This document shows, one piece after another, positions 1 to 8,978 of a DNA stretch of 51,204 nt. The translations under genes were made by a program, and so were the position numbers. Each line of letters begins with the position of its first letter. The first letter of the stretch is position 1. This DNA comes from an uncultured bacterium (GTDB taxonomy: Bacteria; Bacillota_I; Bacilli_A; RF39; UBA660): positions 1 through 51,204 of the forward strand of contig CAJMSU010000011.1 in assembly GCA_905216155.1 (NCBI GenBank), given 5' to 3'. A model generated the notes under the pieces. It ran no database searches. It saw nothing but the letters and a program-made list of their open reading frames with translations, and was not told the origin of the DNA.

Positions 1-461
1 CTGCCTATATAGCTTATTTCTCCAGTTGGAAGATATTTTCCAAGGTCTCCTGTTTTATACATTAATTCTTTTTTATAAAATACATCTTGTATAAATCTTT
101 CTTTTGTCATCTTTTCATTATTGCAATATCCTATTCCAACGCCATCTCCTGCTATATATATTTCTCCAGGATGACCTATAGGACAAATATTTTTATCATT
201 GTCTAAAATATATATTCTTGTATTTGCAAGTGGTTTACCTATTGTAATTTCATCATAATTACTTACATCTGTAAAAGTAGAAAATACTGTTGTTTCACTT
301 GGTCCATATCCATTATAAATAGTAATATCTCCAAGTAATGTTATTCTATCTCTTAAATCTTTTGGTAACGCTTCTCCTGCAAGGACTACATATTCAAGAT
401 TTTTCAAATGTGGCATTAAATTTTTATTATTTATAAGAAATATTAGTTGAACAAAAAAACT
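1..461 (-). pseudogene. NRPS adenylation-domain fragment, 5'-truncated (runs off window)
   Basis: Minus-strand frame open from a TAA at 462-464 to the window edge. The translation carries consecutive adenylation-domain core motifs: VVLAGEALP, NGYGPSETTVFST (A5), GEIYIAGDGVGIGY (A6) and YKTGDLGKYLPTGEISYIG (A7/A8). Such domains activate an amino acid as its aminoacyl-AMP in non-ribosomal peptide synthetases. The N-terminal half of the domain, with the P-loop-like A3 motif and most of the substrate pocket, is absent, and no start codon with a ribosome site precedes the homology. Homology appears to begin almost at the in-frame stop. It is therefore a truncated remnant or the broken end of a rearranged NRPS gene continuing to the left of the window. 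An assembly joint is the main alternative. Confidence 0.8.
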
Positions 462-475
462 TTATAAATTATAAT
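447..475 (+). promoter_or_regulatory. sigma-A-type promoter for the 505 gene
   Basis: TTGAAC (447-452), 17-nt spacer, TATAAT (470-475), 29 nt before the start codon. The -35 box lies inside the adenylation-domain remnant, so the promoter was created or brought in at the breakpoint. Confidence 0.7.
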
Positions 476-504
476 ATATTTACAATAAGGAGGAAGATAT
501 TAGT

Positions 505-1809
505 ATGAAAAAGATAAAAAAAGAAAAAGAAAGTAAAAAATATATTAGTAATGTTAAATTATTATTTATAATTTTTATAATTACTGCCATAATATCCATA
601 ATATCTGTATCGACTGTATTAATCATTAAAAGCAAAGAAACTATAAAAGATGATAATATAGAGGTAAACTTTAAAAAAGGAAATAAATTTGTATCATTAA
701 ATAAAAAATCTTACACCAAATCAGGAATAAATACTAATTCAGTATATGAGTTTGATATAAAAAATAAAGAAGATAAAGAGAAAGATTATACGATTGCTTT
801 AACTGATATAAAAGTAAATGATAATCTTATTAAGAAAAAAGCTATTCAATATACCATTAGTTATGACAATAGCACTAGTGTTCCTATATATTCTCTTAAT
901 TCAAAAGATAATTTAATAATATCAACAGGAAAATTAAAAAAGGATCAAACAATAAAAGTTAAGGTTACAATCTTTATAAATGGTGAAAATGGTATTAAAG
1001 AAAGTGATATTAAAGATAATGCATTTAATGCTAAATTTGATATGAAAACTGATAATAGTTATTTAAAAAATGAATATGCTGGTCAATGGAAAGCTAACAA
1101 AATGATAAATACAGAAGATGGTAGTATCTCACTTAATGATGCTATTAAAAACTATCTATTACAGTGGAATAACAACATAACAAAAGAATCTATAGAATCT
1201 AATATTAATATAATTAAATTAGAAAATGATGGAACCTTTAGTATGATATCAACATTCTCTACTTTATATTCCGGTACATATAAAATAAAAGATAATAAAA
1301 TAGAATTAACTAGTAATCAAAATGATATTAAAAATAACGGTAGTCTAGATATTATAAAAAAAGATAATGTTATGTTTCTAAGATTAAAAATTGAATACTT
1401 AAAAGAAAAATATGGATATCTTTACTTTGAACGTATAAATGAAGATAATGAAATACCAAATGAAAAAGTAGAAACAAAAGAAGAAAATACAAATACAACA
1501 ACTGAAAACAAAAGTGATACTAGTACTAATATAAAAGTTGGAAATAAAACTCTTGAATATGGTACATATATAGATTATGTTAATAATGAAAAAGCTATTT
1601 TAAATAAAGATAAAACATTTAGTTATGAAGATACAAATGGTGATAAATATACTGGTACTTATTATACTGAATATTCTAGTGATGGATATTTTGGAATGCA
1701 ATACTACATTGTATTAAATACTACAACAGGTAAAAAAGTTTATTTTGAAGTTATTAACAATAATCATATGTCTGATCAATGGCATGAACTAATTCTAACT
1801 GAAAATTGA
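505..1809 (+). CDS. Membrane-anchored extracytoplasmic protein with two lipocalin-like repeats
   Basis: Predicted 434 residues: Lys-rich cytoplasmic N-terminus, one membrane segment at about residues 18-42, then an extracytoplasmic part. A beta-rich domain (about 50-180) is followed by two related modules of the type 'DGTFSMISTF...YSGTYKIKDNKIEL' (about 235-285) and 'KDKTFSYEDTNGDKYTGTYY' (about 370-400), separated by a Glu/Thr/Asn-rich linker (about 310-345). These modules resemble the GTY-type repeats of small surface proteins. I recognise no named family. The topology resembles the products at 17025 and 17502. The start has a strong AAGGAGGA site at 487-494. It is monocistronic, with its own promoter and a terminator shared with the convergent ftsW. 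Function unknown. Confidence 0.8.
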   Translation: MKKIKKEKESKKYISNVKLLFIIFIITAIISIISVSTVLIIKSKETIKDDNIEVNFKKGNKFVSLNKKSYTKSGINTNSVYEFDIKNKEDKEKDYTIALTDIKVNDNLIKKKAIQYTISYDNSTSVPIYSLNSKDNLIISTGKLKKDQTIKVKVTIFINGENGIKESDIKDNAFNAKFDMKTDNSYLKNEYAGQWKANKMINTEDGSISLNDAIKNYLLQWNNNITKESIESNINIIKLENDGTFSMISTFSTLYSGTYKIKDNKIELTSNQNDIKNNGSLDIIKKDNVMFLRLKIEYLKEKYGYLYFERINEDNEIPNEKVETKEENTNTTTENKSDTSTNIKVGNKTLEYGTYIDYVNNEKAILNKDKTFSYEDTNGDKYTGTYYTEYSSDGYFGMQYYIVLNTTTGKKVYFEVINNNHMSDQWHELILTEN

Positions 1810-1837
1810 TTTGAGTAATCTAACTCAAATCTTTTTT
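1808..1837. terminator. Bidirectional terminator between 505 gene and ftsW
   Basis: Nine-base stem GATTTGAGT (1808-1816) / ACTCAAATC (1823-1831), followed by T6. The convergent ftsW-like gene ends in the T run. Confidence 0.8.
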
Positions 1838-2924
1838 ATTTAATACTTCTAGAAATATTTAAAAGAATTCCCATACTTACCATAGATATTAAAAGAGAAC
1901 TACCTCCATAACTTAAAAATGGTAAAGTTACACCAGTTACTGGTATTAAACCAATTACAACCATTAAATTCATTATAGTCTGAAATATAATTTGAAAAAC
2001 CATTCCAAAAGCCAAATATTTAGAAAACTGATCTTTTGTAGAAAGAGCAATTTTTATACCACGTATTAAGATTATTGAAAACAATCCCACTACAATAAAT
2101 GCACCTAATACACCAAACTCTTCAGCAATTATTGAAAATATAAAATCCGTTTGTGGTTCCGGCAAGTAAAAATGTTTTTGAATTGAATTAGAAAATCCAA
2201 CTCCTAAAAGGCCACCAGGACCTATCGCATATAAACTTTGAATTATTTGAAATCCAGTACCTAACGCATCACTCCAAGGATCAATAAATGATGTAATTCT
2301 ATCCATTCTATATGGCGCTATTATAATTAAAACAACTACCCCTATTAAACCTAAAAATCCTATATATAGGAAAAATTTCATATTAACACCTGCTATAAAT
2401 AATAAAGATATTATAGATGTCACTAAAATTAAACCTGTACCAAGATCTGGTTGTAACATTATTAATCCAAATATTAATAATGTTATTCCAAGTATCGGAA
2501 ATACTCCCTGTTTATAACTTTTTAAAAACTTATTACTATTAGTCAAATACTTACTAGTAAATATAATTAAACCCAGTTTAGCAGCCTCACTTGGTTGTAT
2601 TCCAAATGGGCCTATACCAAACCAACTACGAGATCCATTTCTAACACTACCTATTCCCGGTATTAAAACCAATACTAAAAGTATTAAACAAACTAAAAGT
2701 ATTTTATTTGATTTTTCATAATATAACTTTGTATCTATCTTTGAAAACATTATCATTACTATAATACCAATCATTAAAAATACTGCCTGATATTTTAAAT
2801 AATGAAAACTATCATTAAATTTATATTCTGACCAAATACTAGATGCTGAATATATCATAATAAGTCCAAATAAAGAAAGCATAATTATAGAAATAAACAA
2901 TACTTTATCTATTTGTTTTTTCAC
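1836..2924 (-). CDS. ftsW: FtsW/SpoVE-type SEDS peptidoglycan polymerase
   Basis: SEDS-family multi-pass membrane glycosyltransferase that polymerises lipid II and works with a class B PBP. About ten membrane segments; hallmark motifs are NGSRSWFGIGPFGIQPSE, a GLQPDLGTG-like LQPDLGTGLI segment, LPEPQTDFIFSIIAEEFG and TLPFLSYGGSS. At about 362 residues it has the usual length. The frame opens at a GTG (2933) next to an ATG (2930), but the AAGGTG ribosome site touches those codons; a GTG at 2922-2924 has correct spacing and gives a normal M-K-K-Q start. It is the last gene of the dcw-like region. In a spore former with spoVD in the same region, SpoVE is as likely as FtsW. Confidence 0.9.
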   Translation of the reverse strand: MKKQIDKVLFISIIMLSLFGLIMIYSASSIWSEYKFNDSFHYLKYQAVFLMIGIIVMIMFSKIDTKLYYEKSNKILLVCLILLVLVLIPGIGSVRNGSRSWFGIGPFGIQPSEAAKLGLIIFTSKYLTNSNKFLKSYKQGVFPILGITLLIFGLIMLQPDLGTGLILVTSIISLLFIAGVNMKFFLYIGFLGLIGVVVLIIIAPYRMDRITSFIDPWSDALGTGFQIIQSLYAIGPGGLLGVGFSNSIQKHFYLPEPQTDFIFSIIAEEFGVLGAFIVVGLFSIILIRGIKIALSTKDQFSKYLAFGMVFQIIFQTIMNLMVVIGLIPVTGVTLPFLSYGGSSLLISMVSMGILLNISRSIK

Positions 2925-2956
2925 ACGCATCACCTTATTTAATTATATTTTTATAA

Positions 2957-2989
2957 TAAAAAAAAAGAACTAGTTAACTTATAGTTCTT
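2957..2989 (-). terminator. Terminator of the lemA-TPM operon
   Basis: Stem AAGAACTA (2982-2989 on the minus strand) / TAGTTCTT (2965-2972), followed by a long T run on the minus strand, directly after the TPM-gene stop codon. Confidence 0.8.
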
Positions 2990-3914
2990 AAAAGCCTCTA
3001 CTGCTTCCTCCTCCACCAGAAGATCCTCCACCTCCGGAAAATCCTCCACCATCAGAGAAACCTCCACCATCAGAGAAACCTCCACCATCAGAGAAACCTC
3101 CTCCACCAGAGAAACCTCCACCAGAAGATAATGTAACTTTTGTGATGTATCCAAACATAAAACCAAATACAAACGCAAATACAAAATCCGCAATATTACT
3201 CGATAATAAATTAGTCCCAAATAAGCAAGCCAATATTACACCCAAAAATGACGCTCCAACTATGAATGACATAATTGAGATATATTTAGTTAATAATATA
3301 CCAAAAAGTACACCTAATAATATACAAAAAACAAATATAAGCGTATATATGTCAGAAATTTCTGAGCCTTCATTATTTGTACTAGTATTACTTGCCACTA
3401 CACTAACATCATCAGCATCTATTCCATAATACTCACATATTTTTTTATAAAAAGCATTATAACCATTTTTTATACCATTGTCCCATTCATTGTTTTTTAA
3501 ATATGGAATAATATATTCATCCTGATATCTTCCTGTTAATCCATCTGTTAACACATTTTCTAATCCATATCCCACTTCAACTCGAAATTTTCTTTCATCT
3601 TTTGCTAGTAATAACAACAATCCATTATTTTCATTTTTATCACCAATACCAAACTTTCTAAATAATTCAGTAGCATATGATTCAATATCTCTACCATCTA
3701 AATTATCTACCGTTACTACTACAATTTGTGCCTTTGTCTTTTCATTTAAAGCATTTGAATGATTAACAATATATTCTTCAGTTTCATCACTTAAAATATT
3801 AGCATAATCATTTACATAAAATTCACTTGTTGGATTTGGCAACGCATATACGTTAATAAAACTAAAAAATGAAAGAAAAAGAAATAAATTAATTATAATT
3901 ATTCTTCTTTTCAT
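2988..3914 (-). CDS. TPM-domain (YgcG-type) membrane protein with Gly/Ser-rich tail
   Basis: Predicted 308 residues. Signal peptide or N-terminal membrane segment (about 1-25, ending in VYA-LPNPT), then a TPM domain (about 30-165; YVNDYANILS, QIVVVTVDNLDG, VGYGLENVLTDG) of the TPM_phosphatase/YgcG family. Two to three membrane segments follow (about 190-260), then a Gly-Gly-Gly-Phe-Ser repeat tail. The family is usually encoded next to LemA, as here, 2 bp downstream of lemA, and the two are thought to act together at the membrane; biochemical function is not firmly established. The tail is encoded by tandem repeats at 3043-3096. The start has a weak upstream ribosome site within the end of lemA. 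Confidence 0.88.
   Translation of the reverse strand: MKRRIIIINLFLFLSFFSFINVYALPNPTSEFYVNDYANILSDETEEYIVNHSNALNEKTKAQIVVVTVDNLDGRDIESYATELFRKFGIGDKNENNGLLLLLAKDERKFRVEVGYGLENVLTDGLTGRYQDEYIIPYLKNNEWDNGIKNGYNAFYKKICEYYGIDADDVSVVASNTSTNNEGSEISDIYTLIFVFCILLGVLFGILLTKYISIMSFIVGASFLGVILACLFGTNLLSSNIADFVFAFVFGFMFGYITKVTLSSGGGFSGGGGFSDGGGFSDGGGFSDGGGFSGGGGSSGGGGSSRGF
3043..3096. repeat. Three perfect tandem 18-bp repeats
   Basis: The unit CCTCCACCATCAGAGAAA occurs exactly three times (3043, 3061, 3079), with degenerate copies on both sides. It encodes F-S-D-G-G-G units in the tail of the TPM protein, so tail length probably varies by slippage. Confidence 0.9.
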
Positions 3915-3916
3915 TT

Positions 3917-4480
3917 TTAAAACTCAACATTCGGAACATCTTTTTTGGCTTCACTTATTTTAAAATAATCTGCTTTATCAAAACCTCCAATAGATGCAAT
4001 GATATTTGTAGGTGCTTTTTTTACTTTAGTATTATATTTTTTTACTGCATTATTATAATCACGTCTCGCTGTCGCAATCCTATTTTCAGTACCAGATAAT
4101 TCATCTTGTAAATTTATAAAGTTTGTACTAGCCTTTAAGTCTGGATAATTTTCAACTATTACCATTAACCTACCTATAGCACTACTTAATTCATCATTAG
4201 CTGTTGATTTTTCTTCAATATTATCTGCTTTTAATAAATTTTGTCTAGCTTTTGTTATTTCACTAATAACGTTATCTTCATGAGCTGTATAACCTTTAAC
4301 AGTATTAACCAAATTAGGTATTAAATCAGCTCTCCTTTCTAATGCCACAGATACATTAGAATATTCAGTATCAACATCTTCTCTTAATGAAACCAATTCA
4401 TTATAAGTACCTATTCCCCATAATATAGTAGCAGCTATTACAACTACTATACCAATAATAATTACACTACCCTTTTTCAT
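3917..4480 (-). CDS. lemA: LemA family protein
   Basis: Predicted 187 residues. N-terminal membrane anchor (about 5-24) followed by a long all-helical domain with the family signatures YNELVSLREDVD, ALERRADLIPNLVNTVKGY and FINLQDELSGTENRIATAR. Normal length for LemA. A strong AGGAGG site precedes the ATG. It is co-transcribed with the TPM gene 2 bp downstream, a conserved pairing. The role is not settled; the family is membrane-associated with most of the protein outside the N-terminal helix. Confidence 0.92.
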   Translation of the reverse strand: MKKGSVIIIGIVVVIAATILWGIGTYNELVSLREDVDTEYSNVSVALERRADLIPNLVNTVKGYTAHEDNVISEITKARQNLLKADNIEEKSTANDELSSAIGRLMVIVENYPDLKASTNFINLQDELSGTENRIATARRDYNNAVKKYNTKVKKAPTNIIASIGGFDKADYFKISEAKKDVPNVEF

Positions 4481-4562
4481 AAATCCTCCTATTCATAAAA
4501 AAATTATATCATATAGTTTTATATATTTTTTGTCTATTTATTAACGATTTACATTTCTTTAC

Positions 4563-4585
4563 AAAAAAAAGACTCTAAAGTCTTT
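4563..4585 (-). terminator. Terminator of mraY
   Basis: On the minus strand AAAGACT / AGTCTTT with a 4-nt loop, then T8, right after the mraY stop codon. Confidence 0.8.
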
Positions 4586-4591
4586 CATTTA

Positions 4592-5587
4592 TTATAACCA
4601 TACTCCAAATATTATTCCTGCCATAGCAAGAAGTAATCCTACTACCCAAAATAGTTTTACTATATCTGTTTCTTGCCAACCTAGTTTTTCAAAATGATGA
4701 TGTAATGGTGTCATCAAGAATATTTTTTTATGAAATAATTGTACTGAAATTGTTTGAATAATAACACTTAATGTTTCTACTACAAAAACTCCTGCTACTA
4801 CTAACAATGTCAACTCTCTATGTGCAAGTATAGCAATTGCTCCCATAGTAGCACCTAATGATAAAGATCCAGTATCTCCCATAAACACTTTAGCTGGATG
4901 TGTATTATATATTAAAAATCCAAGTAGACTACCTGCTAATATTAAACTAAATATACCAATATCTTCAAATCCAACCACTAATGATATTAAACTAAAGGCA
5001 ATAAAAGCAATTGCTGATAAACCTCCAGCTAAACCATCTAAACCATCTGTTAAATTAATAGCATTTGATGCTCCTACTAACACAAATAGAATAAATAATC
5101 CATAAAGCCATCCCATCTCAACATCTATATGAAGTGTACCAACTACCCATGATGTTTGCCCACCATTTTTCATATATATATAGAAAAAGCCAATAGCAAT
5201 TAAAACTTGCATAAATAATTTTTGATATGTTGTAAGTCCCTCATTATTTCCTCTTCTAATAGATAAAAAATCATCTAAAAAACCAATACAAGCATATCCA
5301 ATAAATACTAATAAAACTATTCCTAAGTTTGATGTATAACCAACTTTATGAGTTAACAGTAAACCTATTGTAGCAATAAGTGTTGGAACTATAAATATTA
5401 AACCTCCCATAGTAGGAGTACCCTCTTTTTTTCTATGTGCTTCTCCAACAAATATACTTATTTTTTGTCCTACTTTCAATTTCTTTAGTATTGGGATTAA
5501 TAAAAGTCCCAAAACTGCTGATGATAAAAATCCGACCATTATAGCAAATATTGCTTTAGTTAATAATAACAATTGTCTCAACTCCAT
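4592..5587 (-). CDS. mraY: Phospho-N-acetylmuramoyl-pentapeptide transferase (MraY)
   Basis: Integral membrane enzyme transferring phospho-MurNAc-pentapeptide from UDP to undecaprenyl phosphate, giving lipid I. Ten membrane segments; signatures HRKKEGTPTMGG, IGFLDDFL, AINLTDGLDGLAGG, HPAKVFMGDTGSLSLG and TPLHHHFEKLGW are all intact, including the catalytic aspartates. About 331 residues. The frame opens at a TTG (5599), but the AAGAGG site lies just before the ATG at 5585-5587; a TTG at 5579-5581 is also well spaced. murD, murE and murG are not nearby, so the dcw cluster is dispersed. Confidence 0.95.
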   Translation of the reverse strand: MELRQLLLLTKAIFAIMVGFLSSAVLGLLLIPILKKLKVGQKISIFVGEAHRKKEGTPTMGGLIFIVPTLIATIGLLLTHKVGYTSNLGIVLLVFIGYACIGFLDDFLSIRRGNNEGLTTYQKLFMQVLIAIGFFYIYMKNGGQTSWVVGTLHIDVEMGWLYGLFILFVLVGASNAINLTDGLDGLAGGLSAIAFIAFSLISLVVGFEDIGIFSLILAGSLLGFLIYNTHPAKVFMGDTGSLSLGATMGAIAILAHRELTLLVVAGVFVVETLSVIIQTISVQLFHKKIFLMTPLHHHFEKLGWQETDIVKLFWVVGLLLAMAGIIFGVWL

Positions 5588-5647
5588 TTCCTCTTGCAAT
5601 ATTATATCACAATTATTTCCATATTATGAAGATTTAGTATAATTTAG

Positions 5648-5675
5648 ACAAAAATTGACATTAAAAATTAATGTC
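5648..5675 (-). terminator. Terminator after the 5674 gene
   Basis: On the minus strand GACATTA (5669-5675) / TAATGTC (5657-5663), followed by AATTTTTG. A short stem with a weak U tract. Confidence 0.55.
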
Positions 5676-6924
5676 ACTTTTCTTTTACTATATTCCTAGT
5701 ATTTCTCTTTTCCTCTTCTAACTTTCCTATCTCATATTCTTTTTCATCTACAATATCCTTTATAGCATATAAATTATCAAGCAACTCCTTAGCATCATCA
5801 CTATATTTAATATATTGACTAAAATTATTATTCAAATATGTAATAAACATCTTTAACCTAGTTGACGTTTTCGTTAATAATTTTCTTGTACTATATATTT
5901 TATCTATATCTGTTTCTACATTTTTATCATAATCATTTATAGTAATTACTTTATAATTTATATTTTTATGTCTTTGATACTTAACCTTCTTTATAGAAAG
6001 TAACATAGTAGCAGATAAAAACGCAATTGCTTTTCCACTTCTAACTCCTGGTACTAAATTTATCTTTTTTAACTTCTTCAAAATAATTGAACTTTCTATA
6101 CTAAGATATTTAATTTCCTCTTTTGTCCTATCAGCAATAGTTATATTATTTGTATTACCCATTAATTCCCTTAACAAAGAATCTTGTTCATATTGAATCT
6201 TTAATAACTCATTATTTATATTATTAAAATTATAATATTCACTTTTCATATTTATAATTTCTTCTGGTAATAATTTAAGTTTTTCTATATTCACTCTATC
6301 TTTTAGAGCCTCTTTAGCCATTTCTAATTGATTTATTTTCTCAGATATAAGTATATATAAAGAAGAGTCCTTAATTTCAGTAACTTGTTTTCCTATTTTA
6401 AACTCATCTAAATATTTTTCTACTACATAGTCTAGATAATTATCTTCTAAATAAGGATTATTAAATGTTATTTTATCTTCCAAATTACTTATTTTTCTTA
6501 TTACTAAATTTATTTTAGAAAACAACTCTTCTACATCTTCTTTATTTTCATCTTCTATTTTAGGTAATGTCAACAAAGAAAATTCGTATGTTATTTTCCT
6601 TAAATCATTCTTTATATCCTTCAATTTATTTTCATACTCTATTAATATTTTTTTATTAGCTATATTCTCATACTTTTTACTAAACTTATCTTTTTTAAAG
6701 ACATAGAATTTATCCATAGAATTATCTTTAAGAGAAATTATATCTAAAGGTTTAACTTCAAGTGACTCTATCTTATCATCTTGTCTTTTTTCTTCTATAT
6801 TTTTAATAATTGTATTGAATGTTTTAGGTTTTGCAGTTAAGGGTATTATCTCAAAGAAATTAATTTCTGTATTTTTATTGTTTTCTTTTAATTTATTTTT
6901 TTCTTTATTAATTACCCTATTCAT
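5674..6924 (-). CDS. Coiled-coil protein of unknown function
   Basis: About 416 residues, highly charged and mostly helical, with coiled-coil-like stretches (about 85-130, 175-260 and 370-410). A short less polar segment at about 300-315 (IAFLSATMLLSI) is too marginal to call a membrane anchor. No motif that I recognise. It lies 30 bp downstream of mnmA and is probably co-transcribed with it. The ATG at 6924 is preferred over the GTG at 6933, because the AAGGGTG site lies 6 nt before the ATG. The reading frame is long and has neighbours' codon use, so the gene looks real. Confidence 0.75.
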   Translation of the reverse strand: MNRVINKEKNKLKENNKNTEINFFEIIPLTAKPKTFNTIIKNIEEKRQDDKIESLEVKPLDIISLKDNSMDKFYVFKKDKFSKKYENIANKKILIEYENKLKDIKNDLRKITYEFSLLTLPKIEDENKEDVEELFSKINLVIRKISNLEDKITFNNPYLEDNYLDYVVEKYLDEFKIGKQVTEIKDSSLYILISEKINQLEMAKEALKDRVNIEKLKLLPEEIINMKSEYYNFNNINNELLKIQYEQDSLLRELMGNTNNITIADRTKEEIKYLSIESSIILKKLKKINLVPGVRSGKAIAFLSATMLLSIKKVKYQRHKNINYKVITINDYDKNVETDIDKIYSTRKLLTKTSTRLKMFITYLNNNFSQYIKYSDDAKELLDNLYAIKDIVDEKEYEIGKLEEEKRNTRNIVKEK

Positions 6925-6954
6925 ATTTTTCACCCTTTTTATCTTTTTATTTTT

Positions 6955-8058
6955 TTATAAATACCACAATTTTTCATTATTCTTTCTAACTTCTTTTATA
7001 ATACCTCCACCAAGGCATATTTCACCATCATATAAAACACATGCTTGTCCTGGTGTAACAGACTTAACCCCTTGTGGATATTTTACTAATATTTCTCCAT
7101 TTTCTTGCCAATCAAGCGCTACTCCTACATCTTCTTGACGATATCTAAATTTAGCAGTACATTTATCTACTTTTTTATCTAATAAATAGTTTACATTATC
7201 TATAAGACATGAATCACTTATTAAATAAGAATTATCATCACCAAGCGCTACGTATAAAATATTTTTATCTAAATTTTTACCTACTACAAACATTCTATCA
7301 TTAGTTCCACCAACATTAAGACCTTTTCTTTGTCCAATTGTATAATTCATAAGTCCAATATGTGTACCCATCTTTTCTTTTGTATCTATATTTATAATAT
7401 CTCCCGGTTGATTTGGCAAATAATTCTTTAAAAAGTTTTTAAAATTTCTTTCTCCTATAAAGCATATTCCAGTTGAGTCTTTCTTTTTCGCTGTTATTAA
7501 ATCATATTTCTCTGCAATTTTTCTTACATCAGGTTTTATCATATCACCTATTGGAAATAATACATTTTCTAACTGTTTTTTTGAAACTTGTGATAAGAAA
7601 TATGTCTGATCCTTATTTGAGTCAACACCTCTTAATAACATCCCATCTTTTATTCTAGCATAATGACCAGTTGCAATATAATCAGCACCCAACTTTTGAG
7701 CTTCCTTAGCAAACATATCAAACTTTATATACTTATTGCACATAATATCTGGATTTGGAGTTCTTCCCATTTTTAATTCATCTAAAAAATAAGTAAATAC
7801 ATAATCCCAATACTCTTTAACAAAATCTTTTCTATATAAAGGTATATTAAGCTTATCACATACTTTTTTTGCATCATTATAATCCTCCTCTTGAGGACAA
7901 ATTCCACTACTAGTAGTTGGTCCATTAAGTTCCCCATCTGCTAGTGAATCCCAATTTCTCATAAATAAACCAATTACCTCATATCCCTGCTCTTTTAATA
8001 AAATAGCTGCTACTGATGAATCTACTCCACCACTCATACCAATAACTACTTTTTTCAT
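6955..8058 (-). CDS. mnmA: tRNA-specific 2-thiouridylase MnmA
   Basis: Transfers sulfur to C2 of wobble uridine 34 in tRNA-Lys, -Glu and -Gln. 367 residues, typical length. The N-terminal PP-loop GMSGGVDSSVAAILL (residues 7-21) binds ATP; catalytic Cys107 lies in DIMCNKYIKF and Cys199 in STGICFIGER; the C-terminal domain ends with TPGQACVLYDGEICLGGGII. The ribosome site AGTAGGTG precedes the ATG. It is the first gene of a short run with the coiled-coil gene. Confidence 0.97.
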   Translation of the reverse strand: MKKVVIGMSGGVDSSVAAILLKEQGYEVIGLFMRNWDSLADGELNGPTTSSGICPQEEDYNDAKKVCDKLNIPLYRKDFVKEYWDYVFTYFLDELKMGRTPNPDIMCNKYIKFDMFAKEAQKLGADYIATGHYARIKDGMLLRGVDSNKDQTYFLSQVSKKQLENVLFPIGDMIKPDVRKIAEKYDLITAKKKDSTGICFIGERNFKNFLKNYLPNQPGDIINIDTKEKMGTHIGLMNYTIGQRKGLNVGGTNDRMFVVGKNLDKNILYVALGDDNSYLISDSCLIDNVNYLLDKKVDKCTAKFRYRQEDVGVALDWQENGEILVKYPQGVKSVTPGQACVLYDGEICLGGGIIKEVRKNNEKLWYL

Positions 8059-8100
8059 ATATTCACCTACTTTTATACTTCATAACTTATTATAACACAA

Positions 8101-8931
8101 TTATTTTACTTTTTTATATACTAATACACCAGAAGATGCTTTTTCAAATTGATCAAATGTATAATTTTCATCATCAAAACACTTTAATACATGATCTTGC
8201 TTTTTATAAAAATAAGTTAATATTTCACCATTTTCTTTTAACGGAAGACTTTCCATAATTTTTTTATATTCAAGTAAATTCATGTAATTACAAATATTTG
8301 ATAAATATACTAAATCATATTTTTTCATAACAAGTTGTGATAAATCTTTTAAATCACTATTATATGTTTTAATATTAACCTTATCAATTAATGTTTTAAG
8401 TTTTTTAAACCCATCGTCTTTTAAATATTTATTTTCATGAATTGTATAACTATTAGCAATCGGATCATTTGAAAATAATGCTGATGTATAAATTTCATTC
8501 CAGTCATAAAAATTAAATAATCCATCCCAAAATTCACGACTCTCTTCTTCAAGATTTTCTCTCATTAAATCAAAATACATATCATCATATTTTTCATCGG
8601 TTGAAATATCTCCTAAAAAGAAATCTATATACTGATCTTTATCTAATGACTTTATAGCTGCTAATTTTAAAAATAAAAAATATTTAGGAAAACAACTAAT
8701 ATCAAAAGCATCTATATTCTTACTCCCTTCTAAAATACAATTTATAATTTGATCTGCTGATGCTATTACACTTAATACATCATCTTTTCCTGTTAAATAT
8801 TTGTGGTATGCACTAATTTTTTCATTTGATTGTTTATAAATTGCTGAAGTATCATGAAACACTTCTGTTTTATAATTTGATTTAGAAAGCTCTAAAATTT
8901 TTTGAGCATTTATTATATCTTCTTTTAACAT
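8101..8931 (-). CDS. DUF3419-like putative SAM-dependent enzyme
   Basis: Predicted 276 residues. The segment VLSVIASADQIINCILEGS...IDAFDISCFPKYFLFLKLAAIKSL (about 48-92) looks like the SAM-binding core of DUF3419/BtaA-like proteins (glycine-poor variant of motif I, then an acidic D at the end of strand 2). The late segment YDLVYLSNICNYM (about 205-217) fits strand 4. DUF3419 members transfer the 3-amino-3-carboxypropyl group of SAM to diacylglycerol or act as methyltransferases; substrate here cannot be assigned. It lies 47 bp downstream of the spoVD C-terminal half with no terminator between, so read-through from spoVD is possible. The ribosome site GGGGCGGTG is unusual for this AT-rich genome. 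Confidence 0.6.
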   Translation of the reverse strand: MLKEDIINAQKILELSKSNYKTEVFHDTSAIYKQSNEKISAYHKYLTGKDDVLSVIASADQIINCILEGSKNIDAFDISCFPKYFLFLKLAAIKSLDKDQYIDFFLGDISTDEKYDDMYFDLMRENLEEESREFWDGLFNFYDWNEIYTSALFSNDPIANSYTIHENKYLKDDGFKKLKTLIDKVNIKTYNSDLKDLSQLVMKKYDLVYLSNICNYMNLLEYKKIMESLPLKENGEILTYFYKKQDHVLKCFDDENYTFDQFEKASSGVLVYKKVK

Positions 8932-8978
8932 AAAACACCGCCCCTAAAGTGATGCTTATTATATCATAAAATGGTTAA

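Noticed and set aside
1808..1809. Mycoplasma-type code (TGA = Trp)
   Set aside because: TGA ends several genes at their natural length, for example at 1807-1809 and 5674-5676.
3043..3096. Short regular repeats considered as a CRISPR array
   Set aside because: They are contiguous 18-bp coding repeats without spacers, in frame with the TPM protein tail.
2951..3220. Minus-strand Leu/Val-rich frame overlapping the TPM gene tail
   Set aside because: It is a shifted reading of the Gly/Ser tandem repeats; no ribosome site, and the TPM frame is clearly real.
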